This document shows, one piece after another, positions 1 through 8,075 of a stretch of 64,000 bases of DNA. The DNA is from Caldifermentibacillus hisashii (lineage in GTDB: Bacteria > Bacillota > Bacilli > Bacillales > Caldibacillaceae). The notes beneath the pieces are model-generated. The model was not told the origin of the DNA and did not search any database. It worked only from the letters and a program-made list of their open reading frames with translations. Position 1 is the stretch's first letter. Every line of letters starts with the position of its first letter. The position numbers were made by a program, and so were the translations under genes. Location of the stretch: NCBI RefSeq assembly GCF_027568575.1, contig NZ_JANUVP010000003.1. The stretch is one strand, 5' to 3'.

Positions 1-2
1 TC

Positions 3-461
3 GAAAAGGAATTAAATGGGTGGCAAACCTCTGCATTTTTAATTGCATTTCTCTGCACTTTTCTATTGCAAAATACAATTATTGAAGATCTTTGGCATAA
101 ATATTTATTTATTGCTACCATGTCGGGAATTACTACTTTAATGAGAGCTCCGATCGGTCCAATTTGTAACCATCCGAGTGGAATGGAGACAATTAAACAA
201 TTAACAAAAGAAATAATCGATGTTATGAATGTTGCAGGAGCACCAATATCCAATGAATTAGAGACGATTCAGATGGAAAAGATTGCAAACTTAGCGCCTG
301 AAATGAAATCGTCCATGCAACGAGATATGGAAAAAGGGCTCCCTGTAGAAGCGGATCACTTGCACGGCTATCTGTTAGAAATCGCCAAGACAGCCGATCT
401 TCCCGTACCCGTTTTAGAGTCCGTCTATGCGAATCTAAAAATATATGAGCGTTCACGGTAA
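3..461 (+). CDS. 2-dehydropantoate 2-reductase, C-terminal part (cut by window edge)
   Basis: The frame is open from base 3, so the gene starts left of the window. The visible 150 or so residues match the helical C-terminal domain of the ApbA/PanE ketopantoate reductase family, which reduces 2-dehydropantoate to pantoate with NADPH for coenzyme A synthesis. Diagnostic stretches are LWHKYLFIATMSGITTLMR, containing the conserved W-x-K of the substrate pocket, and MQRDMEKGLPVEADHLHGYL near the end, the usual S/MxxD...E-D-x-L-x-G signature. The first 20 residues (around bases 20-65) are less family-like, so slight decay there is possible. The family assignment is good, but the exact substrate cannot be proved because many paralogues exist. 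Confidence 0.8.
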   Translation, partial: EKELNGWQTSAFLIAFLCTFLLQNTIIEDLWHKYLFIATMSGITTLMRAPIGPICNHPSGMETIKQLTKEIIDVMNVAGAPISNELETIQMEKIANLAPEMKSSMQRDMEKGLPVEADHLHGYLLEIAKTADLPVPVLESVYANLKIYERSR

Positions 462-519
462 AACTTCAGCGTAAGTTTTTCTAGAAAAATATAGTTTTAA
501 CATACAATTGCAAAAAGCA

Positions 520-664
520 TGACTGTCCGAGGCCGCTGAAAAAGGGTAAACATGATATTGAAAACACTTTCCGGACAGGATATCCGTTTGGTTTACTGGG
601 TTTACCCCTTGTAAATTGTGCAAGCAAACTTATCGAATAATTTTTCAGTGGCTTCAGACTGTCC
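520..664. repeat. MITE-like element with imperfect terminal inverted repeats
   Basis: The left end (521-542, ACTGTCCGAGGCCGCTGAAA plus AA) and right end (641-664) are inverted copies of each other with a few mismatches. They enclose about 100 bp without coding capacity. The inward sequence of the right end recurs in inverted orientation near 19795-19845 (GCCACTGAAAAA, then ATTCGA, AAGT and ACACAAT), and the left-end core CTGTCCGAGGCCGCTG recurs at 57103-57118. This looks like a family of small non-autonomous or remnant mobile elements. No target duplication was established. Confidence 0.5.
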
Positions 665-691
665 TTACTTTCATTTAATAAATAAACGCCA

Positions 692-1489
692 TTACATCTT
701 CAATAATTCTCTTACTGCATAGGTAAATCCATTTTCATCATTGGTTTTAGTGATTATATCTGCCTCTTTTTGGACTTCAAGCGGTGCATTGGCCATAGCG
801 ATTGCTGTTGTTGCCACTTTAAATTGTTCCACATCATTCCCACCGTCACCAAAGGCATAAATTTCATCAAACGAAATCTTCATATGTTTTTGATATCGTA
901 ATAGCGCTGTTCCTTTATTTGCCTCAACCGATGTAAACTCAATATTGTCTGGGTGCGAGGATGCAACAGACAGTGCTAATTTCCCTGCAACAGCTTTTTT
1001 TGCAAAATCAATTGTTTCAATTTGATCAGGTCGAGTAACAGCCATTACTTTATAGATTTTCAAATTGTCTTTTTCAAAAATTTGATCATAATTATAATTT
1101 GCGAACATGGACTCGATTTCTTCCCAGCTTTTCCCTTGAATGTCCGGATTGCGGAATGGAAAACCGCCTTGATTCGTATATACCATAATACCGAGACCGA
1201 GCTCGCCTAAAAGCGAAAATAATTTTTTATACGTTGAAATTGGTATCGAGGCTTCAAATAGAATATCACGATTTTCAGAATAGATAACCGTTCCATTAAT
1301 ACTGATGATAGGAAGATTAAGCCTTCGAATCTCCTCAAATTTAAGAACATCCTCAATTGCCCGGCCTGAATTAATAATTACATAATGTCCTTGCTCATGC
1401 AGATATTTTAAAGTTGCAAAATTTTCCTCTGGTATTTCACGGGTTGAATTTAATAGAGTACCATCCAAATCAATTGAAAAACATTTCAT
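692..1489 (-). CDS. HAD-superfamily Cof-type sugar/nucleotide phosphatase
   Basis: A 265-residue protein of the Cof/IIB branch of HAD hydrolases. Motif I is at the N-terminus (DLDGTLLNS, nucleophile Asp7 and acid Asp9), motif II is the SGRA segment near residue 41, and motif IV is GDGGND near residue 215. These are cytosolic magnesium-dependent phosphatases acting on sugar phosphates, flavin or pyridoxal precursors; the substrate cannot be told from sequence. The ATG at 1489 is preceded on the minus strand by a purine-rich stretch (AAAGAAAGGA). It stands alone between the inverted-repeat element and the cueP-like gene, which is on the same strand. Confidence 0.9.
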   Translation of the reverse strand: MKCFSIDLDGTLLNSTREIPEENFATLKYLHEQGHYVIINSGRAIEDVLKFEEIRRLNLPIISINGTVIYSENRDILFEASIPISTYKKLFSLLGELGLGIMVYTNQGGFPFRNPDIQGKSWEEIESMFANYNYDQIFEKDNLKIYKVMAVTRPDQIETIDFAKKAVAGKLALSVASSHPDNIEFTSVEANKGTALLRYQKHMKISFDEIYAFGDGGNDVEQFKVATTAIAMANAPLEVQKEADIITKTNDENGFTYAVRELLKM

Positions 1490-1547
1490 CGTCGCAAATC
1501 CTTTCTTTTTTAGCTCTTTTCCAAAATGTGGTGTATTTTGAATAAAA

Positions 1548-2099
1548 TCATAACTTCATATTTGTCACACAGGTTTGATCATCTTCAAATGTGGAAATTT
1601 CTGATTGGGCATTTTTCTCATCTTTCGTAATGGTTATCGTAAATGTTTCATTTCGGGGCAGCCAAAGATCGATAAATCCGTTTGCATGTGTTTTCATTTT
1701 TTTATCGATAATAACGTTGCCCTCTGTATTCTCAATATAAACATGAAATTCTTCATTAGCCAGTTCACCGCGGCAGCCTGTCAAACTATGGATTTCACAC
1801 GGATGGGTTTGGTGGATGTACGGCGCAATGGAAACAAAAAATTCATCTTTGGGAAGATCGTATGTCACTTGATTGGAATTTTTATCTGTCACAATTAGTT
1901 GCTGTGAGGTTATCGATGCTGAACCGTTTTTCAAATTACCGACACTGTAGTCATGGACTAATTGTTTAATATCCCCGCTCTGATTTTTTATCGTTGTATT
2001 TTTTTCATTATTTATGTTTTTATCCAAATTAATAGAAACGAAAAATGATATTAATACTATTCCGAGGATACCGGAAAGCCATATGATTTTATTCTTCAT
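1548..2099 (-). CDS. cueP: CueP-family copper-binding protein, membrane anchored or exported
   Basis: A 183-residue protein with a hydrophobic N-terminal segment (about residues 5-24) and no lipobox cysteine, so it is probably a signal anchor. The conserved core has HPC at residues 99-101, H-S-L-T-G-C ending at Cys109, a DLWLPR block and a C-terminal Cys177. The spacing Cys101-Cys109-Cys177 equals that of the three copper-coordinating cysteines of Salmonella CueP, which is strong support. CueP stores or delivers copper outside the cytoplasm and helps metallate or protect exported enzymes. Its start has a good ribosome site (AAGGGTGAGG). It is transcribed divergently from the aro operon, and the 430 bp between them hold the aro leader. 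No copper regulator is visible nearby. Confidence 0.85.
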   Translation of the reverse strand: MKNKIIWLSGILGIVLISFFVSINLDKNINNEKNTTIKNQSGDIKQLVHDYSVGNLKNGSASITSQQLIVTDKNSNQVTYDLPKDEFFVSIAPYIHQTHPCEIHSLTGCRGELANEEFHVYIENTEGNVIIDKKMKTHANGFIDLWLPRNETFTITITKDEKNAQSEISTFEDDQTCVTNMKL

Positions 2100-2228
2100 G
2101 GTGCCTCACCCTTCTATAGAATCTTGATATTTTAAATGTAAAACAAGTTAATCAATAATGCAATGAGTAAAACATTAACTGATTCCAGAAAATGGGAATG
2201 ATAATTTCTATTTTTTAGCAGTTAATCA

Positions 2229-2256
2229 TTGACAAACGGCTATAATTTGTTATAAT
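2229..2256 (+). promoter_or_regulatory. Consensus sigma-A promoter of the aro operon
   Basis: TTGACA (2229-2234) and TATAAT (2251-2256) are perfect hexamers separated by 16 bp. The start of transcription should lie near 2263, giving a leader RNA of roughly 270 nt before aroB. Confidence 0.85.
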
Positions 2257-2309
2257 AAAAAACAAAATGTTTATAATATTGATACGTTTAAAATAGATGG
2301 GGAATGATC

Positions 2310-2414
2310 ATGGAACAATTAATACAGGCAAGAAGAGTTGGCAAATTTTATAGCTTTTTTGGCTTCTTCTGGGGCTTTTATTTTAGCGCCGGCTTTTTGT
2401 ATTGCACAAAATGA
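2310..2414 (+). CDS. Aromatic-residue leader peptide (34 codons) of the aro/phe operon
   Basis: An ATG at 2310 with a GGGGAAT ribosome site opens a 34-residue ORF too short for ordinary gene calling. It encodes 8 Phe, 3 Tyr and 1 Trp; within residues 13-31, 12 of 19 positions are aromatic (core FYSFFGFFWGFYF). It lies between a consensus promoter and a terminator just ahead of aroB, in an operon for chorismate and phenylalanine synthesis. This composition and placement are those of a translational sensor peptide such as PheL of enterobacteria: a ribosome short of charged tRNA-Phe, and perhaps tRNA-Tyr or tRNA-Trp, would stall in it. Function is inferred; the ORF, its ribosome site and its composition are seen directly. 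Confidence 0.8.
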   Translation: MEQLIQARRVGKFYSFFGFFWGFYFSAGFLYCTK

Positions 2415-2428
2415 ATAGTTTTCACTGA

Positions 2429-2506
2429 TGAGTTCTTCATGTAATAGAAAAAGTAATTATACTTAATAAAAAATAGAACTCAGCTTATAGGGTTCTATTT
2501 TTTTAT
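2429..2506 (+). terminator. Attenuator: antiterminator strand plus Rho-independent terminator
   Basis: The terminator stem is AAATAGAACTC (2471-2481) pairing with GGGTTCTATTT (2490-2500), with an 8-nt loop followed by a T-rich tail. An upstream segment TGAGTTCT (2429-2436) is exactly complementary to AGAACTCA (2475-2482), which forms the 5' arm of the terminator, so the two structures exclude each other. A third possible pairing, ATGAA (2411-2415, at the leader stop) with TTCAT (2436-2440), would sequester the antiterminator strand. This is the arrangement expected for ribosome-position-dependent attenuation. Confidence 0.75.
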
Positions 2507-2534
2507 TTCAACTAACGAAAAGAAGGTGCTTTTC

Positions 2535-3587
2535 ATGAAAAAATTATTCGTTCATTTGGGGGATAGGAGTTATCCAATTCTTATTGAAAAAGGACTCCTT
2601 GAACAAGTTGGTGAAGAAATTAAAAAAATTTATGCAGGACGGAAAATTTTTGTTGTAACAGATGTTCATGTCAATCAACACTATGGCAGAAACGTCTTAA
2701 CTAGTCTTGAACATGCCGGATTTCAAGTAGATCTATTAGCTTTGCCGGCCGGAGAAGAGACAAAATCCTTCCATATTCTTCCAAAAATTTATAATCAATT
2801 TTTAGATTTTAAATTGTCAAGAAGCGATTTAATTATCGCTCTTGGCGGGGGCGTGATTGGTGATATTGTCGGCTTTGCGGCATCGACTTATTTAAGGGGC
2901 GTTCCATATGTGCAAATTCCAACTTCACTTCTCGCCCAAGTTGACAGCAGTGTCGGAGGGAAAGTTGCAGTCGATTTGGACAGAGGGAAAAATCTAGTAG
3001 GAAGCTTTTATCATCCAAAATTAGTACTGATTGATCCGAATGTCCTTCATACTTTAGAGGAGCGGTTCTTTTGGGATGGGATGGCGGAAGTAATCAAATA
3101 CGGCTGTATTAAAGATGTGAATTTGTTTAATGAATTGAAAAATTACCAAAGTATGGAAATGGTTATGGAACATATTGAAAACATCATTTACCGTTGTTGT
3201 GAGATAAAAAAGGAAGTTGTTGAAGAGGATGAAAAGGATACCGGAAACCGAATGCTTCTCAACTTTGGCCATACGCTCGGTCATGCAATAGAAACATTTT
3301 ACCAATATAAAAAATATACGCATGGAGAAGCAGTGGCAATCGGTATGTACGAAATTTCAAAACGAGCGGAAGAAAAAGGATTAACGGAAAAAGGTGTTGC
3401 CGAACAAATCATGCAAATCGTTCAGCAATATCATCTCCCATATCAATTGGAAATCCCAAGTCTTACACCCATTTTGGAAACAATTCAATTAGACAAGAAA
3501 AATATAAACAATGTACTTAATATTATTTTATTAAAACGGATTGGTGAATCATATATCAAAGAGACGACAATTGATTTCTTTAAATAA
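2535..3587 (+). CDS. aroB: 3-dehydroquinate synthase
   Basis: This enzyme converts DAHP to 3-dehydroquinate (NAD- and zinc-dependent), the second shikimate step. The 350-residue protein carries the NAD-binding GGGVIGD segment, then the long conserved block AASTYLRGVPYVQIPTSLL and AQVDSSVGGK. Zinc and substrate residues are in AEVIKYG, NFGHTLGHAIE and THGEAVAIGM. The ATG at 2535 is chosen because AGAAGGTG sits 6 bp upstream; the in-frame GTG at 2526 lies inside that ribosome site. It is the first gene of the aro operon, directly downstream of the attenuator, so its expression should be set by leader read-through. Confidence 0.97.
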   Translation: MKKLFVHLGDRSYPILIEKGLLEQVGEEIKKIYAGRKIFVVTDVHVNQHYGRNVLTSLEHAGFQVDLLALPAGEETKSFHILPKIYNQFLDFKLSRSDLIIALGGGVIGDIVGFAASTYLRGVPYVQIPTSLLAQVDSSVGGKVAVDLDRGKNLVGSFYHPKLVLIDPNVLHTLEERFFWDGMAEVIKYGCIKDVNLFNELKNYQSMEMVMEHIENIIYRCCEIKKEVVEEDEKDTGNRMLLNFGHTLGHAIETFYQYKKYTHGEAVAIGMYEISKRAEEKGLTEKGVAEQIMQIVQQYHLPYQLEIPSLTPILETIQLDKKNINNVLNIILLKRIGESYIKETTIDFFK

Positions 3588-3609
3588 TTTAGAATTTGGG
3601 GGGAATAAA

Positions 3610-4914
3610 ATGGACTGCTTAATTGATCCAAAGAAATTAAACGGTGATGTGAAAGTACCACCATCAAAAAGTATCGCTCATCGGGCAGTTATTTGTGCCG
3701 CACTCAGTGATGGAATAAGCCGGATTTCAAACATAGATTATTCTGATGATATTCTTGCAACTATGGAAGCAATGAAATCATTTGGGGCAAAAATGACAAA
3801 AAATGAAGACGTTTTGGAAGTTGTTGGCATCTATGCAACCGGGCAACTAGACCGAAAAAGGAATATTGATGAAGTCCTTATTGACTGTAATGAATCCGGT
3901 TCTACATTACGATTTGTCGTTCCAATCTCCACTTTATTTCCGGGGGAGCATCGCTTTATCGGCAGAGGAAAATTGGGACAAAGACCGCTTCATACATATT
4001 ATAATATTTTTGATGAGCAAGGGATTCAATACAGTTACAAAGAAGGTGAACTGGACCTACGGGTTGAGGGCAAGTTAAAAAGCGGTCTTTATGAAGTTAC
4101 GGGGAATGTTAGTTCGCAATTTATCTCAGGATTATTATTTACGTTACCGCTCCTTGACGGTGATTCAAAAATTGTCATTACGACAGAAATGGAATCAAAA
4201 GGGTATATTGATTTGACGTTGAGTGCTTTAAAAGATTTTGGTATTCATATTATTAACCATAATTATCAAGAATTTTTTATCAAGGGAAACCAAAAATATA
4301 AAGCCCGTGATTATCGGGTTGAGGCTGATTTTTCCCAAGCAGCATTTTTCTTGGTAGCAAATGCATTAAATAATGAGGTTGTTTTGCATGATTTGAATTT
4401 AGACTCGTTACAAGGGGATAAAGAGGTCATTCATATACTGGAACGAATGGGGATGAAATTTTATCAAGAAAACGGAGGTTTAACCGGTAAACCGGAAAAA
4501 GAGTTAACGGCAACGGTTATTGATGGTTCTCAATGTCCAGATATTATCCCGGTACTTTCGTTGGCAGCAGCATTAAGTAAAGGAACAACCAAGGTGATAA
4601 ACGCAGGAAGACTCCGGATCAAAGAATCGGATCGCCTCCATGCAATCGCGACTGAATTGAATAAAATTGGTGCAAAAATTATTGAAAAAGAGGATGGATT
4701 AATTATCGAAGGAGTGCCAAGTTTATATGGCGGTAGCGCAGTATGGAGTCATAATGACCACCGTATCGCCATGACCCTTGCCATCGCTTCGACGGTCTGT
4801 AAAACGTCTATTCTAATAGAAGACCATGAATGTGTTTCGAAATCATACCCAAACTTTTGGCGAGACTTTAAAGTACTAGGAGGTCGTTTCTTTGAGCGGG
4901 ATAATGGGAAATAA
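3610..4914 (+). CDS. aroA: 3-phosphoshikimate 1-carboxyvinyltransferase (EPSP synthase)
   Basis: This enzyme transfers the enolpyruvyl group of PEP to shikimate-3-phosphate, the sixth shikimate step. Two-domain inside-out barrel protein of 434 residues. The shikimate-binding PPSKSIAHR is at residues 17-25, the PEP loop DCNESGSTLRF at 92-102, then LGQRPLHTY, and the C-terminal RIKESDRL and DHRIAM motifs. The PEP loop reads NESGSTLRF rather than the GNSGTT(I/T)R of Bacillus and Staphylococcus enzymes, which resembles clostridial enzymes (from memory, not searched). ATG 3610 follows a TTGGGGGGAATAAA ribosome site 22 bp after aroB. Its last 23 bp overlap aroC, indicating translational coupling. 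Confidence 0.97.
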   Translation: MDCLIDPKKLNGDVKVPPSKSIAHRAVICAALSDGISRISNIDYSDDILATMEAMKSFGAKMTKNEDVLEVVGIYATGQLDRKRNIDEVLIDCNESGSTLRFVVPISTLFPGEHRFIGRGKLGQRPLHTYYNIFDEQGIQYSYKEGELDLRVEGKLKSGLYEVTGNVSSQFISGLLFTLPLLDGDSKIVITTEMESKGYIDLTLSALKDFGIHIINHNYQEFFIKGNQKYKARDYRVEADFSQAAFFLVANALNNEVVLHDLNLDSLQGDKEVIHILERMGMKFYQENGGLTGKPEKELTATVIDGSQCPDIIPVLSLAAALSKGTTKVINAGRLRIKESDRLHAIATELNKIGAKIIEKEDGLIIEGVPSLYGGSAVWSHNDHRIAMTLAIASTVCKTSILIEDHECVSKSYPNFWRDFKVLGGRFFERDNGK

Positions 4915-5971
4915 GTTAAAATTATCTATTTTTGGTGAATCACATGGCCCAGCCATCGGAATTACAATTGATGGTTTACCGCCGGGTGTTGCAATTGACA
5001 TGGATAAAGTACTAGCGGAAATGGATCGTAGAAAACCGGGAAAAAGTTTATTGTCGACTACACGGAAGGAGAGCGATACACCGGAAATAATCAGCGGATT
5101 TTTTAACGGATATACAACCGGTGCACCGTTGACAGCGATTATCAGAAATAGTGATCAACGTTCAAAAGTATATGAGGATATAAAAAATTTAATGCGACCG
5201 GGTCATGCGGATTATCCGGCATTTATCAAATACGGCGGGTTCCATGATTATCGCGGCGGTGGTCATTTCTCCGGCAGAATTACGGCACCGCTTGTATTTG
5301 CCGGGGCGATTGCTAAGCAAATTTTGGCCGAAAAAGGAATCTTTGTTGGTGCCCATGTAAAAAGTATTAGTCATATTCATGACAAAAGTTTTCAGGATGT
5401 GGAAGTAAACCAAGCTCTTTTTGATGAGTTAAAGAAGCAAGAATTACCGCTTATTGACGGAGAAAAACGAACAGAAATTGAAGAGGTCATTTTACAAGCA
5501 CGAAAAGATATGGATTCGGTCGGGGGAACCATTGAATGTACCGTCATTGGCATCCCGGCCGGAATTGGGGATCCTTTTTTCAATTCCGTTGAATCCGTCC
5601 TTGCCCACTTAATATTTTCAGTGCCGGCAGTTAAAGGAATTGAATTTGGCAAAGGGTTTGAAATGACGAAACTCCGAGGTTCAGAGACGAATGATGCTTA
5701 CTACTACGAGGGAGATGAGGTTAAAACGCACACGAATAATAACGGCGGCATTACAGGCGGGATTACCAATGGCATGCCGGTTCTATTCACAGTAGCCATT
5801 AAGCCAACTTCTTCTATTGCAAAAAAACAACAAACAATTAATATTGCCGAACATAAAAATACTGATTTAGTTGTGAAAGGCAGGCATGATCCTTGTATTG
5901 TACCACGGGCAATACCAGTTATTGAAGCAGTCACTGCCCTCGGAATTTTAGACTTAATGTTCATTTCCTAA
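4892..5971 (+). CDS. aroC: Chorismate synthase
   Basis: This FMN-dependent enzyme performs the trans-1,4 elimination of phosphate from EPSP to give chorismate. 359 residues with FGESHGPAIG near the N-terminus, RPGHADY around residue 105 and the GGGHFSGR block. The start is a TTG at 4892 with AGGAGG 8 bp upstream inside aroA; the ATG at 4904 is too far from that site. The segment GGHFSGRITAPLVFAGAIAK differs from the RxSxRETA pattern of the B. subtilis enzyme and agrees with the clostridial look of AroA. It overlaps aroA by 23 bp, and pheA follows. Confidence 0.97.
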   Translation: MSGIMGNKLKLSIFGESHGPAIGITIDGLPPGVAIDMDKVLAEMDRRKPGKSLLSTTRKESDTPEIISGFFNGYTTGAPLTAIIRNSDQRSKVYEDIKNLMRPGHADYPAFIKYGGFHDYRGGGHFSGRITAPLVFAGAIAKQILAEKGIFVGAHVKSISHIHDKSFQDVEVNQALFDELKKQELPLIDGEKRTEIEEVILQARKDMDSVGGTIECTVIGIPAGIGDPFFNSVESVLAHLIFSVPAVKGIEFGKGFEMTKLRGSETNDAYYYEGDEVKTHTNNNGGITGGITNGMPVLFTVAIKPTSSIAKKQQTINIAEHKNTDLVVKGRHDPCIVPRAIPVIEAVTALGILDLMFIS

Positions 5972-6046
5972 AGAGTGATCAACTCCAAGGGATACGAATT
6001 TTGTACATCTTCACGGAGTTTTAATTTCATAAAGAGGGGTAAAAAA

Positions 6047-7171
6047 ATGTCAGAGATAGATGATTATCGAAAAAAAATTGATCAAATTGATAAACTATTA
6101 ACGGAACTTTTTGAGGAACGGATGAACACCGTTATAAAGTTGAGTAATTATAAAAAGAAGGACGGGTTACCTGTTTTAAACCGGGATCGGGAAACGGAAG
6201 TAATTGAGAAAAATATAAAAAATTTAAAAGATCCAAATTATCAATGGGCATTGAAAAAATTTTACACAAACCTGATTAATTTAGGTAAGGAACTGGAATA
6301 CAAAATGATCCGGGATGGTGTTTTTCCCGGCGAACAAATGAACCACTTTTTAAAAGTTGGCTGTTACGGAGTGCAAGGTTCTTTTTCTGAAGAAGCGATG
6401 TTCAAATTCTTTGGTAAGAATGTGGAATCAAGCAATTATGAAGAGTTTGAGGATGTTTTTTTAGCCGTGAAAAATGACGAAATTGATTTTGGCGTGGTGC
6501 CGATTGAAAACTCTTCAACGGGTGCGATTTCCCAAGTTTACGATTTATTGACTAAATACGAGTTTTATATTGTTGGTGAACAATATATTAAAGTGAATCA
6601 ACATTTAATTGGTCTTAAAGGAACAGATCTGTCAAAAGTCCAGGAAGTATATTCTCACCCACAAGGATTTGAACAAACGAGTAAGTTTTTAAAAAATTAT
6701 AAGCACTGGCGCTTGATCCCGTTTTTAAGTACGGCTGACAGTGTACGCCATATTCGTGAATTGAATGATCAAACAAAAGTGGCGATTGCCGGAAAACGAG
6801 CGGCGGAGATTTATAATATGGAAATTCTTAAAGAAAATATTAACAATAAAGTTGGTAATTCGACTCGATTTATTATTATTTCTAAACATTTACAAGTGGC
6901 CGCCAAAAGTAATAAAACGAGTGTTGTCTTCTCATTGGAACATAAAGTTGGGACCCTTTACCAGCTGTTGAGCCATTTTGCTGAAAATGATATTAACATG
7001 ATGAAAATTGAATCCAGGCCTACCGAAGAAGGAAATTGGAAATACGTGCTATATGTGGATTTTGAAGGAAATATCCGGAGTGAAAAAGTGAAAAAAGCCT
7101 TAAGTTTAATTGAAGAAGGCTGTGAGTATTTCCGCTTGCTCGGGTGTTATCAACAAGATACAGTAAGATAA
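6047..7171 (+). CDS. pheA: Bifunctional chorismate mutase / prephenate dehydratase (P-protein)
   Basis: A 374-residue fusion. Residues 1-90 are an AroQ-class helical chorismate mutase (IDDYRKKIDQIDKLLTELFEER, with the conserved R-x-x-I-D-x-I-D-x-x-L pattern). Residues about 100-280 are prephenate dehydratase (GVQGSFSEEA, VPIENSSTGAI, SHPQGF and the catalytic STRF motif). Residues 290-370 form an ACT domain (GTLYQLLSHF, IESRP) that should bind Phe for feedback inhibition. It makes phenylpyruvate from chorismate in two steps. B. subtilis encodes these activities separately, so the fusion is unusual for a Bacillaceae. ATG 6047 is chosen for its AGAGGGG ribosome site; an upstream in-frame extension has none. 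Confidence 0.95.
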   Translation: MSEIDDYRKKIDQIDKLLTELFEERMNTVIKLSNYKKKDGLPVLNRDRETEVIEKNIKNLKDPNYQWALKKFYTNLINLGKELEYKMIRDGVFPGEQMNHFLKVGCYGVQGSFSEEAMFKFFGKNVESSNYEEFEDVFLAVKNDEIDFGVVPIENSSTGAISQVYDLLTKYEFYIVGEQYIKVNQHLIGLKGTDLSKVQEVYSHPQGFEQTSKFLKNYKHWRLIPFLSTADSVRHIRELNDQTKVAIAGKRAAEIYNMEILKENINNKVGNSTRFIIISKHLQVAAKSNKTSVVFSLEHKVGTLYQLLSHFAENDINMMKIESRPTEEGNWKYVLYVDFEGNIRSEKVKKALSLIEEGCEYFRLLGCYQQDTVR

Positions 7172-7252
7172 TTAGTGAAAGTTGACAATAGTGGAATCGA
7201 ACAACAAACATGCAAAATCCATCGAGTTTAACGGAAAGGATTGGCGGTTTCC

Positions 7253-8062
7253 ATGGAATTTTACGGACTTTTAGGTGAAAAATTAGACCATAGTATCTCG
7301 CCGGAAATTCATGAAAAGATTTTTTCTCTTTTAAAAATCCGGGCAGCTTATAAAAAATTTGAAGTTAAAAAAGAAGACTTACAAAAATTTGTCGATGGAT
7401 TAAAGGTATTGGGGATAAAAGGGGCGAATGTAACGATTCCTTATAAACAAACGATTATTCCGTACTTAGATGGTCTATCAGAAGAGGCAAAAAAATTAAA
7501 TGCGATTAACACGATATTGCTGAAAGATGGAAAATTATACGGATATAATACTGATTATTTTGGCTTTGGCACGATTCTTCAGTGCAATCATATTGAAGTT
7601 GAAAATAAAGTGTGTATGGTACTGGGCTATGGTGGTGCAGCGAAAGCCGTCGTTCAATACTTACTCGACCATGGGGTAAAAAAATTGTATATTGTATCGC
7701 GACGAACATGTAAAGATGTATATGATGATTTGCGAGTTCACTTTATGACGTATGATGAGATCGCTACCGTTAGAGGGGATGTACTAATCAATACAACTTC
7801 AGTCGGCATGTACCCGAGTGTGGACGAAAGCCCGGTTGCGGAAGAGATCATTATAAATTTTGCTACATTGATTGATATTATCTATAACCCGCGGGTTACT
7901 AAATTTTTGGAAATTGGTCGGCGATTGGATAAAAAGATATGCGGTGGACTGGAAATGTTGGTCGGTCAAGCCATAAAAGCGGAAGAAATTTGGCAAGAAA
8001 GAGAAATCAGTCATGAAATTTTGACAAAAGTAATGGATGATTTCGATAAAAAATTTCAGTAA
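7253..8062 (+). CDS. aroE: Shikimate dehydrogenase (NADP)
   Basis: This enzyme reduces 3-dehydroshikimate to shikimate. About 269 residues: the N-terminal substrate domain has GLLGEKLDHSISPEIH (shikimate-binding S-x-S-P) and ANVTIPYK with the catalytic lysine. The Rossmann domain has LGYGGAAKAV and the NADP-specific SRR. The C-terminal GGLEMLVGQA block contains the conserved GlnQ-helix. The start is chosen between ATG 7253 and an in-frame TTG at 7241, which lies almost on top of the AAAGGA ribosome site. It is separated from pheA by 81 bp without a terminator, so it is still in the operon. Confidence 0.95.
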   Translation: MEFYGLLGEKLDHSISPEIHEKIFSLLKIRAAYKKFEVKKEDLQKFVDGLKVLGIKGANVTIPYKQTIIPYLDGLSEEAKKLNAINTILLKDGKLYGYNTDYFGFGTILQCNHIEVENKVCMVLGYGGAAKAVVQYLLDHGVKKLYIVSRRTCKDVYDDLRVHFMTYDEIATVRGDVLINTTSVGMYPSVDESPVAEEIIINFATLIDIIYNPRVTKFLEIGRRLDKKICGGLEMLVGQAIKAEEIWQEREISHEILTKVMDDFDKKFQ

Positions 8063-8075
8063 AATGAGTGATTGA

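Noticed and set aside
2100..2228. Fur-type box in front of cueP
   Set aside because: GAAAATGGGAATGATAATTTC at 2189-2209 is only loosely similar to the 19-bp consensus, and copper rather than iron control is expected.
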